Shown: one piece after another, positions 35,024-46,152 of the stretch | Layout of the letters: every line of letters begins with the position of its first letter | Numbering within the stretch: position 1 is the stretch's first letter | Origin: Galerina marginata | Taxonomy: Eukaryota > Basidiomycota > Agaricomycetes > Agaricales > Galerinaceae | Direction of reading: 5' to 3' | Length of the DNA stretch: 64,000 nucleotides | NCBI GenBank assembly: GCA_023014335.1 | Contig: JAECYW010000004.1 | Coordinates: 372,001-436,000, forward strand | Notes under the pieces: generated by a model | Told to the model about the DNA's origin: nothing | Databases searched by the model: none | The model's input: the letters and a program-made list of their open reading frames with translations, nothing else | Made by a program: the position numbers and the translations under genes

Positions 35024-36075
35024 TCAAGCGCTAATGTAAACCGAGAGTCGACTAGCTGCTCCGCAAAGTTCGGTATGGTCGGCTTCGCATGCACGAGAGC
35101 AATCGGTGAGAGGAGCCGTAATGTTGGCAATGGGAAGTGCAAAGGAATTACCACACCCTGTTAAATTTGTGAACAGTGTCCTGAGTATGCTATGGACAAG
35201 AAAAGGACGCACAGCACTCCTCGCCGAACTCCAATCCAGAAATATTGAACCCAGCTGAAGCACATTGGGTCGTGCAGCTTTCAATGGTAACACCAGCCGA
35301 GATGGTGAAGCGCTCGAGCAGACTGCGCGGGTGTGTTCCAACTGCGTCTCTGTAAAACGCCCTTGAAAACAAATTTCATCTGAAGGAAACGGGGTAACTC
35401 ACGTGAAGCACCCGTCAAAGGACCAGTTTCCGACTTTCGCCTTGTTCGCAGGTACTGGACCGACACCGTGGTTGCTGTTTTGGAAGATGCTGATCAACCC
35501 AGCTCCCCCGCAGGTCAGAGTGCTATCGCCTCCGCAAGGGAAGGTGCAAAGGGTGTCATTAACCTTCGTTGCCGTGCCCTGGATGTTGAAATCACAGACT
35601 AAAAGAGAACCAGTCAGCGAAACCTATATCTAGCGACCTAACCGGAAAAAAATACGTACAACATTCGTCAGTGAATTCTGTTCCAGCGAAGTTTAACGGG
35701 GTTGTGAAGTTCCCGCAGAAGGCGGTACACAAGGCAGGAGTCATGCCTGGATTAGTGATTGTATGTTCCTGGAGAGTTCGTCCAGCTGGGTTACTATCCC
35801 TGTAGGACAAGAACGAGAGAGGGTCAGTCCGGCCAAAACCTGTGAGTTGTGATGCATACGAGAAACATCCAACAAGAGTCCATCCTGGGAGTGTTGCGTT
35901 TGGGTTGGCAGCACTTTGTCGTTTCACCAGTTCGGCGGGCTCAGTCGGAACCGCAATAGTTTGCTAGTGAAGAAATCTAAGCACGACGGATTTTGAGATT
36001 TACAAAAATACGAAAACTTACATGCAGCAAGAGCGACACGAGAACAACGATGTGAGACAGAGAAATTGGTGACAT
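35024..36075 (-). CDS. Secreted protein with two WSC domains, 274 aa
   Basis: Five exons (36075-36022, 35963-35660, 35598-35403, 35349-35213, 35157-35024) sum to 825 bp, exactly in frame; introns are 53-61 nt. Exon 1 encodes the signal peptide (hydrophobic core IVVLVSLLL). A KR pair at about residue 34 may be a Kex2 site. WSC domain 1 (about residues 45-130) shows GWTLVGCFS, CTAFCGN and FAGTEFTDECFC across an intron. WSC domain 2 (about 165-270) shows NWSFDGCFT, CTTQCASAGF, GLEFGEECWCGNSF and DCSRACEADHTELCG. WSC domains bind carbohydrate; such two-domain secreted forms lack the membrane anchor of yeast wall sensors. There is no C-terminal helix or GPI-like tail. Likely wall- or glycan-associated. 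Confidence 0.93.
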
Positions 36076-37671
36076 AGCAATGAAGACGAGCGCTTTGTTT
36101 GTTTGGCTGGCAGTAGTGAATATCCTCGATGAGCAGGATGTCCGATTATCTTGTTCCATCCTCATTTATATACCTTTCCCGAAACCTCAGGATAAAGTCA
36201 TTTAATTTTTCTTTGGCAGAGAAGGCAGAGCAAGCGACGAAGGTGTGGGCCTGGTCAGGTGGTTCGGGAGACATTTCAGGGCAATCATCGTTCCACATCC
36301 CGTTTCATTTCTCCCTGACTTCTTTTCTTCTCATGGCTTCGAAGTTGTCGCGTAGGACAGCGAAGACGGATGGACAACGAGAGTCACAGGCAAAAGACAA
36401 GGGAATTCAGCAGGGTGAGGGCGAGAGTCAGTCCACGTTGGTTCTTCTTGCGAATTTTTGACAAGTTCCGGGCTTCTTTTGGAGATCAACTCTTGGGTAG
36501 TCTCTGGGTTTAAACCGGGAGATCATAGCTGGACGTGAGAGCAGCCCGCTATGGCAGACGCAGACAGTGCCACCTGTAAACGATGGGAAATGAGAACAAC
36601 GGAAAGAGTTTATCAGGGCGTGACGAGAACGAGGAATGGAATTGAACTGGCAGTTTCATAGCATGAGCGACACTACGACCTAAACACGCACACGGAGGCA
36701 TCAAGGTATACCGATAGCATTGACAACCAGGATTAAAGCCGACTTCGAATATCAGAGCGATTCTTGGTTACATTCCTGCGTATAACGGATCGGATCTTCC
36801 CAGTACGTGTAAAGGTATGAAACTTCTAAGGCACTCCAGGACGAAGCTGTTTCAGGTTTATCTCATGCTAGTCCAACCACCGCGGAGAGAGTCGCCCTTC
36901 ATCGCCAAAGAAAAAAAAATCGGGAATCAAGTTTACACAAAAAAGCTAGAGAGGCATGCGACTTTTGTGCACTTCTTGGCCTAGACGGCGTTGATGGTCA
37001 ACGTTCGAAAGGACAGACCGCAGGAGAGTAGAAGGGACTGAGGTAAGACGACAGAGAAGCCAAAAGAAAAGTCAGCCAATGCAGATCCTCTGACCACGAA
37101 ATGTCAGAACTCGACAAGAACTTGAAGGCAAAAAATAGGTGCGGTGTTGGGAAGTGACTGAAAATAGGACAAGGATCTATTTCAGTCACTCCGGTCTGGC
37201 GAGAACCCTAGGAATTGAGAAATTGGGAGGTCTGCACCTCCCGAACGGCCAACGTGGTCAAGGTTTGGCAGCTAACGTTTGACACAGAGCTAAGTCGGCC
37301 TCGAAGCGGGGAAGGTCGATGGCCGGTCCAGGAACATGGTTCGGGACTCAGATGAAGCTCGTCGTACGACTTTGCTCCAGTCTTTCGTGAATTTTGGTGC
37401 GGAATCACTTTCGCAGCAAGTGAGCAGACCAATGTGCAGGTCTATCAAACAGAAAGGCGACCGACTATACAGGGAAAGCAAGCCGGCGTTATACAGATTC
37501 TCGTCTGAGATGGGTATGGCGAATGTTTGTTTGTCTGAGTCACAACTGACAGCCCTCCGAATTTATCCGGCACATGATGCACAATTGTCACAAACGTGTT
37601 TTTATACCAAGCAAGAAAAACCAACAGTACTTGAAAAACAGGCTAACAAGCATACAGGTACCATACCGGAT
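36076..37671. other. 1.6 kb spacer, no gene seen
   Basis: Upstream flank of the WSC gene and downstream flank of the MATE-like locus. Frames of 60-120 codons on both strands show no domain, no paralogy and no consistent splice signals. Confidence 0.4.
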
Positions 37672-38215
37672 CTAACTTACTCTTCCAGTTGTTAAGAAGG
37701 GACTTGACTTCAAAAAGCGCCATCCACGCAGTCGAACGACCCATATTCCATCTACCACAATTATGATTCCAAGACTGACAACAAGGCTCCCACCACTACG
37801 ATATAAGTAAGCGAATTGGAGTTCAAGAAGAAAACATTGAACACTCACAAGACCCATTTATGGTACGTCCAGGCCGTATCTGGGGTTATCCCAATTTTAG
37901 GCAGTGCGATTGCCCAAGGAAGGGCGTAGAAAATGTTCGAGACTAACGATTGATAGAGGTACCTACAAATCAAGAAATTTATAAGTCTACGAAAATAAAA
38001 GAATAGATACAAATAGCGAAATACCATCTTGTTTGAGTGGCGAGTAACACCGTCGCGAGCTGAGTTGACACGCCATAGGAGATATAGCACCAGTCAATGC
38101 TTTTCCACATCATAGCTGTAATTTCCGCGACCTCTTCCGAATTTGACAGGTAGCGTGCAAACGGTCCCGCCCCGCGGATGGAGAGCGCAATGCACATCGG
38201 ACACTCAACGAGGAG

Positions 38216-38216
<1 letters not shown>

Positions 38217-38250
<34 letters not shown>

Positions 38251-38271
38251 CCACCACCACCACCACCATCC
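38217..38271 (+). repeat. caa/cca trinucleotide repeat at a transporter helix
   Basis: About eleven aac/caa units followed by six cac/cca units. On the minus strand it reads as a Val run leading directly into LLVECPMC of the transporter. It stands where related proteins have an ordinary hydrophobic helix. Confidence 0.9.
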
Positions 38272-38434
38272 CCCGGTCGCTGGTGTTGTCGTCGCTGTTC
38301 CGGCCACCTTTGAGCATCGAGCCCTCTAGATTCGTCGTCAGCTACATCAAGCTCAGTACCGCTCGGCCTAGCCCAGCGAGGTTTCGTCCAAACACCAATT
38401 TCAACACCACAAACATTTTTCATCAATATCAACC

Positions 38435-38914
38435 ATGTCCAACATCCCGCCTTTCAAACCTCGCTCTCCCATGGTCATTCCAAAGGGTTTCTTCAAATCC
38501 ATCCGTCGATTCAAAATATTCCCAAACCATGTCAAACTACCCACCACCCCCGCTGCCTGCGCTCGCCTTCGCTTGAAACGAAAACAATTAGCGGAGACAA
38601 AACGCCAAAACGACCTCATCACAATCTTAAAAAGACGATTAGAAACATTTTCACAACGATTATCGTCACTCCAAAACCTCCATTGCACCCAGCTGTTATT
38701 TCTTCGAAACTTAGCAGATTGTACCACGTTCAAAAACAAGATCCCCGACGAACATCCCCATCATTCCTCTAGCCTTCTTGAACCCCACACTTCATTGTCA
38801 TTACCAACCTTTCACTTCCCAAGCTCATATTCGTCCACACCCTTGCCGCAGACTCTTCCTCCTCCCATCCCCGAACCCATTCACCTTCACACTTATCAAC
38901 CTGCAGTCCGGTAG
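38435..38914 (+). CDS. Small basic/Pro-rich protein, 159 aa, inside the transporter locus
   Basis: A single open frame on the strand opposite to the MATE-like gene, lying wholly in the extra DNA that separates its two parts. Residues 1-35 are basic (SMVIPKGFFKSIRRFKIF-like). Residues about 45-80 look like an amphipathic coil rich in Lys/Arg/Leu. The last 60 residues are Ser/Pro/His-rich. The leader before the ATG is pyrimidine/CA-rich (ttcatcaatatcaacc), as in expressed fungal genes. No family recognised. It may be a passenger gene or a chance frame. Confidence 0.4.
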   Translation: MSNIPPFKPRSPMVIPKGFFKSIRRFKIFPNHVKLPTTPAACARLRLKRKQLAETKRQNDLITILKRRLETFSQRLSSLQNLHCTQLLFLRNLADCTTFKNKIPDEHPHHSSSLLEPHTSLSLPTFHFPSSYSSTPLPQTLPPPIPEPIHLHTYQPAVR

Positions 38915-40798
38915 CTTTTTCCCTACATGGTTTTTGATGCACCCGGTACTAGCACTTTCTCACCGACTGATCTATCGAGGTTATCTACTTTTGGGTAACC
39001 TTAGCTTCCTGTAAGCGTAGATAGATGTCATATTGTAACAATTGTAACAATAAGCACAGACCGAAGCGCGGGAGCCGTGATAACTGTTGAAAAGCGTTAA
39101 CAGAAATAATAACGGTATAATAATAAAATATAATTACATCTAATGTCCGACCAGGAAGCTCGGGAAGAAGGTGTTGGTTTGGATCTTTGATAGGTACCCC
39201 AACGATGGCCGACAAAGGTGTTTGAAGTGGCTTCAAGTGCGTTGACGGGTACCATGATGAGACCCCAACGTATTGTGTTGAAAACACCCCACGCTGTCGC
39301 GTAAGCTTGTCCCATCGAAACAACGCCGTGGACTTGCCATAAACTATAGAGCCGGTTTGAATAACGACATCGAGGAACAGTGGCCACTTACTAGATCGCG
39401 TTTCTGATTGCACTTTCTGTGAACGTCCATCTGCCTGGCAAGAAGAGTTCTTTGAGGGATGTGTAAGAGAACCAGGTGGGTCGCTTCGTGTCCATATGGG
39501 CAGTGGCCTTTCGCGAAAGGTATAGGAAATACAGCAGGACCGACCACTGCACCCGTGAGGCTATAAATATGAATGCCAATAAGGAAACGCGTACAGATCA
39601 GAGAATGAAAAAGCGTACTCGCATACAAGTTTGATGGTGGCCACTGTATGAATGCTGGGAGTGAAACCTCGAACATGTACGGTCGAGACAAGCGCAAGTT
39701 CGAGAAATATCTGCACCAGTGTTTGGATGGAAGACATCAATAGCGGAACACTGGATCAACAATGGGTTACCAGAGAATGAGAAGGTTAAACGAAATTCGA
39801 CGAACTCTGGTTTATCAAGCGCCCGCGTACCCAGACTCACAGCCGTGTTAAGTGTGCTTGCCAGTGAATCAAACGCGAGGATTCGTATATACTTGACCGA
39901 CGTTGCACGAACCTTACCAGGTACGAAAGCTCCAACAAAACCGGGCGCAGCGAAAAGGAAAATGACGGACAGAAGGAAGCCAAAGATAGACTGAATTGAA
40001 ATCAAGGTGTACGTCAGGGACAGACGATGTAAGAGTTCTTCGGCCGTGTCTTTCGTGGTATCTCCACTCCCAATAGTGGACCTTCAGGATTTTGATGAAT
40101 ATTAATGATGGTTAATCAATGTGAATGCGCACCAAGCTGCTCTTGGCAATCCTTCATTCAGAACCTCGATAATGCATGAAAAATCTGATTAAAAAATTAG
40201 TCGAGCTGTTACCGCTGAACAACCAAAAACACAGAATTTACAAGTGAAAGCATCTGTTGTAGAAACCAGTGACGCGTCAATATTGGCAATCCACATCTTC
40301 GAGAGGGTCCCGTAGACAGCAGGGATTAGAAATGTTAATAGATTGAAGAACAATGCGCCATGGTAGCTGGAATAGACCTCAATAAAATATGTGATACATT
40401 TGAAGGATTTGAGCAAGATATTCACCTGGCGCGGAACCTGACCAAGCCAGACACCGCGTCATCAACGCTAACGGAAGTCTTCGTCGATTTTTGGTCTACG
40501 TCCTCACACTGCGGGCATTTGCCGATACAATCAACATAAAATCAAAGATTGTATTTTCGATTTCTTCATGACAAATGCATCAGTAAAATCACCGGTTATA
40601 TTTTGATTATGAGCAAAATGTTTTATCCAATACCTTCTTCTATACAATCACAGCTTAATATCAAAATAAAAGCAAAGCTTGTACCGAAGATTAAATTTTA
40701 AAAAAAGACAAGAAACCTTCAGTGCGGCAATCATCGGCGGCGACATAAAAAAGATTCAGAATTAGTAACCATTGCCGCTAACCCGTAGAAAATATTTG

Positions 40799-40816
40799 AC
40801 ATATATATATATATCT
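40799..40816 (+). repeat. Short (at)n run
   Basis: About nine at units, 110 bp beyond the stop codon of the transposase gene. Confidence 0.85.
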
Positions 40817-40924
40817 GCCAGAAGTCGGAAGGTTCACAGATGAAGTCCGTAGTGATTCGTCAAGAGTTGAAAGAAGTAGAGCAAACATATCTATACACGT
40901 TCTGGAGTAAAACATTTCGTTTGT

Positions 40925-43900
40925 CTAATCTACTTCACGATAGATCTCCTGCGGACGGTTCTCATTTGCGAAGTCTACATTGAAATCAAGCATAAGCTAA
41001 ATGTAAAATGTCAATGAGAAGAGAGCAGGAAAATTAAGAGAATTGAACTTACCCTATCTACTGGCATAACATGGATGAGACCGTCGTATGAGCCACCTAC
41101 CATTTCCGTAAGGGCAAAATGCGAAATAAGCTGAGAGATCGAGATGATCTTGAGTCGAGAACCAGTCTTCTTACAAAGAAACCCCCCGAATGGGCCGAAC
41201 TGGCGGTAAGGATCCAGTTGACTATCAATCGGGGCAAGCTCTCGTAAATAGAGGAGTATATCTTCACTCGGCAGTCCATTTGGTGCGGGATAGGAGTACC
41301 GGAATATTTGATCGACAATACCTGCCTTGTATGATTCAGAAGCCTGGTTGACTTCCTTAAAAATAATTGAACTATTGCGATGAGTGGATGAACCTGAAGT
41401 GCCATAGCAAACACCGCGGAAAGAAATTTCTTTAAGGAAGGCGGCAGATTGTGGCATGTGGTCGGCATCTGTGTTCAACACCTCGGACAAAAGTGTTTTT
41501 TGAACGTCAGAGAGCGGCAAGTCATCCATTCCTGATCGAGGAGTGAATGTTGGCGAGTATGGGTCCAAGATGCTAGCCAGTCTAAACCCGCGGATATCTT
41601 CTGATTCAATGCTGTTCATGACGACAGTCAATTCTCGAAGAGACTGTTGTAAATCGCCCTGCTCAGAAAGTAATGCACGGAGATTTGCGCTGCGAGCTGA
41701 TGCCCTGAGAAATGTCGATTCAAGCTCGCCTGAAGAATGCTCGTAAGTAAGGCAGACAGTTGCACAGCTCAGTAAATTACTCACCCAGTTTCGAGTTTGT
41801 ATTGATGCGATGAAAAAAGTTAATATAACGCTCATAATGAGGGCCACTGTGAGAATGGTTGGGACCAAAGAGCCCAAGCATATCACCTATGTGAAGTGCT
41901 GCGTGGTGAGTAGGCTTAAGATTTTGGTCTGGAAATAGTCGTCTTAGGTTCTGAACATATTTGCCCATGTGTTTGTTGTACTCTCGAACCTGATTCTCGG
42001 TAGTCACCCGCATATTGGCAATACGTACTGCGGCGACGAGGTCCATATAATGAGAAAGTATTGCTCTTTTGCGTGGAGTATCATTGGCCCAAAGTCGAGT
42101 AAGTGTGATAGGAAGGTGGATAGTGCAAATAACTCTCCAGTTGTCGGCACTTAATTTTCCCCTTTCGGCGGTACCCCAGTTAGGAGGCGCAGGCGTTATC
42201 CAGGTAGGGAGCTTTGTACGACTCATATCAGACCAGATGGCCGTCATGACATCCTTTCCGAGGACTGGTCTATTGTGAGAGGGCGAGTAGTCTGGTAGGT
42301 ATTGCTGCAGGTTCTCGAACGCCGAAAGATCGTCATCAATCTAAGAAGAAAGTGATTAGGAACGAGACACATCAGTAACGATGCACAAACCAGATCAATA
42401 ATCCGGTCATACAGTACACGTTTAGTGTTTCGTTTGGTTTTGTCCACGTCGCTGTGTTCAATTTCCAGGAGGTCACATATATACACAAAGATTGCTGCTG
42501 TTGCTTGTGAGTAAGCTTTCTCGCGAGACTCGTCTTGATTCTCAGTATCAAGAAAGTGTTGCAAAACACGCGAGACTAGAGCCATTTTGAGGTTGGGATC
42601 TATTGGCAAACTTGGCTGATCACGACGACCTGCTGCAACACCTGTAGTGACGGGATTGTTCCTTGACATAGGAATGAGTTTAACACCGGTGTACTCTGGC
42701 CGTTGTCTCTGAAAGAGAGAGAACTTAAGCATTCCATGTATAAGCAGTGCGAAAAAAAAGACCTTACCCAAGCGACAATGTTTTTTGCCAGAACCCATTT
42801 GATTCCCACAACTAGCGTATGATTCGGGGCCAGGATGTCATTATCAATGCAAGTTTTGTAGAGCACTGATCTTGGGCAGACAACAAGCTCATCGAGCAAA
42901 TTTGCATCATTCCGCCGGATCAGCTCGACACATTTTTCATGGGCTTTCAAGAGCTCTTTACTAACCGACTGATTTTTGTGTGATGCCTCCGAAAGGCCAT
43001 CGCCCCCAGGAATACTGACATCGATTTGGAAGACTGACCTGCAGTGATTTTGGAGATTATTGAGGTCGAGAGCATGCATGGGGTCTACAACCGTGTACTT
43101 GACAATGTTCCAATACGGCAGATCATGTAGAGGCGACCACCTAATGCCATATGCATCAAAGATGGCCGTTCGGTGCTGCTCACTTGGAGCGTCTCTCCAA
43201 AGTTCTGCAATGTGGCGGATATGTATAAGGTCCTTCTCTGGCCATTCTGCCCGGTCCAAGACATTGATATCGTCAATATCCAGATCACAGAAGGTACAAA
43301 AGTTGTGAGCAGTAGCTGCTCCCAGGCCAATAACTTGCCGGGCAGCTGGCATATCGCAGACCAATGGAATAAGCATTGCTTTGAAGAGCCTGCCATATAC
43401 TTCATTGTAAGTTTGCGAGAACGTAACACCGTCATTCCAGAATTCCAGGAGTTCCGAGACGACCAACTTGACATATGGGTATATATCCTCCTTGGAAGGC
43501 TTATCGGGTACAACGCCTGCAAGATACATGTTCTCGGGCAGGTAGCGAAGGTGTTGAGGAAAGTTCAGCAAAACAAGCCATATTCCTGTCGAAGACACGG
43601 TCTGCTTGGCTGTTTTATTGCCGAACGGGTTGAAGCCGTCAACTGATAGGCTGAAAACGAGCCGACCTTCTTTCCCCGGTGCTGGAAAAAATGGACGACC
43701 AGAAGCATCTGTAAGTTCCTGAAATATTCGAGACCGTAAAATGTCGTCAATGGGGGCATTGTCAGGATTGGCAGGGGCGGGGCCAGAAAATGGAGAGTCC
43801 AGTAAATCTTCTACGCCTTTCCGCGAAATAAGTCGACCGAGCCAGGATTTCAAGGTTTGATGTAAATACTTCCTGACTGGTGCGAGCTGGGTACGGCCAC

Positions 43901-44938
43901 CACCTAGATCACGGCTTTTCCACAATGGGTTCCCACATACCGGACTCTCGGGAGTTCGTTGATGGTCACAAGTCAAGGCGAAAGGACTTTCCTCATTGTT
44001 GGGATTGTTTCCAGGAAGGAAAGGGTAAAGGAAGTGGCAGGATGTACAAACTATGAATTGTTGTGTAATTGGATCCAGTTGAAAGTGACTATGACCAGGA
44101 CGGGGGTCAACTGGCACGGACTCAATCACCGATGATAAAGTGCCAGCTACTCGCAAGAAGCTCCGGAAACCTCCTAGGAGAACCCGGATTGCACGACGTG
44201 GCACAAAATATATGCATTCCATAACTAGGGATAACAGAGTCGCCACCCTCACCACTGGTGTTTGCCCGTGGAGTCCAGCTGAGTGGAAAAAAATCTCTGC
44301 TGAACAGTCAGACTTGGGCTATGTGATTGATCGAGTAATTTACCTGTATTGACGAAAGGTTTGCCTAGTCCAGAACTTCCACGTTGCATGGTCCACTGGA
44401 CCTCCTTTTGACGAGTCAAGTGCCCCAGTTCGCTGAAAAGGCGTTCCAATAAAGCCTTTGCTTGGTCGTCCTGCCCATAGCGCTCGGAGAGTAGAACAAT
44501 GAGCTGGCAAATACGATTTTCAGTGAATAAAAATTCGCGATTAACACGATGTTGAGTTAAGGAATGAACGCCATGATTTGGGATGATAATTTCAACATCT
44601 GTCGGCCACCTGAAGACACCATGATCTTCAGGTTTGTTTCGAAATACCAAAGGGACCTTCAGGTCGGTGACCAGACCCTTTAAAGTGTCGAGTTCAGCAT
44701 GGGTGCGACTGCTCCAGTGGTCTTCTGCTGGGTTTGCGACTGGGGTGGGGGCAAGTGCCGATGCATTGATCACGAGGCGCTTATCGTCCTGCGTATGATT
44801 ATCTCGTGTGCCTCGAGAAACTAGTTGCCCATCTCCTTCATATCTCCCAGTGATTGGGTTTAATACAGTGCAGTGTGATTTACATTTGCACCTGACACGT
44901 TTGGGTTTGTTAGATTGTCGAGGGATGTTTCTCCGCAT
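40925..44938 (-). CDS. Tnp2-family (CACTA-like) transposase, 1242 aa
   Basis: Six exons (44938-44344, 44278-42768, about 42708-42391, 42340-41785, 41729-41053, 40996-40925) join in frame; introns are 50-65 nt. The N-terminus holds a Cys/His cluster (CKCKSHC) followed by LVSRGTRDNH, the start typical of this mushroom transposase group. The core has LSVDGFNPFGNKTAKQT, PENMYLAGVVPDKPS, MLIPLVCDMPAARQVIGLG, FCTFCDLDI and VDPMHALDLNNLQNHCR; the SVDGFNP and VDPMH segments are conserved Asp-bearing sites. Exon 4 has NWRVICTIHLPITL, LFPDQNLKPTHHAALHI and GPHYER, conserved near the C-terminus. The gene shows no stop or frameshift, so the protein could be functional. Element ends (terminal inverted repeats) were not found. 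Position of exon 3's start is uncertain by 2 bp. Confidence 0.85.
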
Positions 44939-45180
44939 GAAGACGAGCTAGGACACAATCTCAAACTTGAAGGTGAATGAGAGCAGAAATAAGATGAATA
45001 GCAGGCATGTTATCGATCATTCGTAATCATGTAAATACGTCCGAATTAAGTCTACTGATCGCAAGTCAAGACTCCGCTGGGAGATTAGCTGCAGCATTGT
45101 TCATGTTTTCCCGAATGGTCCGTTGAATCTTTTGATTCTTCCTCCAAGTCAGCCTTGTAAGTTATATTCATTAATGAAAT

Positions 45181-46133
45181 CATGGCAGTTACCAGGTGGG
45201 GTGAAGTATACAGGGATGGTAGCTACCAGGTCTGGCAGTTGCCAGTTCAGTGCCAATATACAACCGTCGTGAGCTCAGCTACGTCGTAACTAAAAGGGCA
45301 GGTAAGGGTGATGTTTGTTTGGATATTGATGGGATCAATAAGATCATGTGACTTCAAATTTGCCTCTATTTACATGCTTGTTGCAGATTCATATCATTTT
45401 ATGGCCTCAAATACAAACAAATATACAAATAAAGGATCAGGGTCCATCCATCACCTTGCAAATGAGTAAATCAGGGTTGTATCCAGAGTAGAAAACTGGT
45501 CATCAAAAAACGCAAAGTTGTAAAGTCTATTGGTAAGATATGGTTTGGCAACTGCCAGAGGAAAACTGAAATGTCATTGGGTGTGGCTGTGCTATAAACG
45601 AAAAACATGGGGCCAAACAATCTGACCCTGAATCCGTCAAAATTCTATTTTTAGCTTCACTCCCCATAGAGAAAAATGCAAAATACAAAAAAAAAGCCGG
45701 CGCTCACAAATTCTGGCAGATGGGAAATTTTCCCAAAAAGGAAATTGTTGACAGAAGGGTAGAGATCAATTTTTAGATCAAGGGACAATTTAAATTTTCT
45801 CCCCGCAGGCCCTGGTTATAGAGATATAGACCAAACAATAATATTCTCGTCTGCCAGAATTTGTGAGTGCCGGCTTTTTTTTTGTATTTTGCATTTTTCT
45901 CTATGGGGAGTGAAGCTAAAAATAGAATTTTGACGGATTCAGGGTCAGATTGTTTGGCCCCATGTTTTTCGTTTATAGCACAGCCACACCCAATGACATT
46001 TTGTTTGTCTACTGGTAGTTGCCAAGCAGCCTCTAGGTAGCGTCTAGTGGCTACTATTTTGTTGGGAACTGGCAACTGCCAGACCTGGTAGCTACCATCC
46101 CTGTATACTTCACCCCACCTGGTAACTGCCATG
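45181..46133. mobile_element. Long foldback (inverted-repeat) element, ~950 bp
   Basis: Outer arms: 45181-45248 and 46066-46133 are perfect inverted copies (68 bp, beginning catggcagttaccaggtggg). Inner arms: 45569-45720 and 45851-46001 are near-perfect inverted copies (about 150 bp), with a loop of about 130 bp. A weaker paired piece (ttggcaact.cca) extends the inner arms to about 45544 and 46024. The left side has about 300 bp of unpaired DNA between outer and inner arm, the right side only about 40. No coding capacity. No clear target-site duplication (flanks gaaat / gttga); the first four bases, CATG, could be one. A MITE or foldback element is the simplest reading. Confidence 0.88.
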
Positions 46134-46152
46134 GTTGAATACTTCAGCCAGC

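Larger units (their letters stand above)
37672..40425 (-). pseudogene. MATE-like transporter, split by ~0.8 kb
   Basis: Minus-strand exons give a multidrug/toxin-extrusion-like membrane protein of a type common in Agaricomycetes. In order: [19 protein letters not shown] (near 40310), EVLNEGLPRAAW (40150), FLLSVIFLFAAP and FVPGKVRATSVKYIRI (39880-39960), ESAIRNAI with [19 protein letters not shown] and FVGHRWG (39190-39400). It resumes at 37980-38270 with [40 protein letters not shown] and LPWAI. Between the RASWSDI codons (about 39140) and the resumed helix (about 38270) lies extra DNA carrying an opposite-strand gene. Another frame irregularity is near 39790. Either an expanded intron or an insertional disruption; I favour disruption. 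Confidence 0.7.

Noticed and set aside
36600..36710. A possible tRNA (minus strand, gttcaattcc-like T-loop)
   Set aside because: The flanking bases do not pair as a T-stem and no acceptor stem can be formed.
40500..40760. AT-rich segment with repeated aaatcaaagattgta-like words, as transposon end
   Set aside because: I could find no inverted partner on the other side of the transposase gene, so it cannot be called a terminus.
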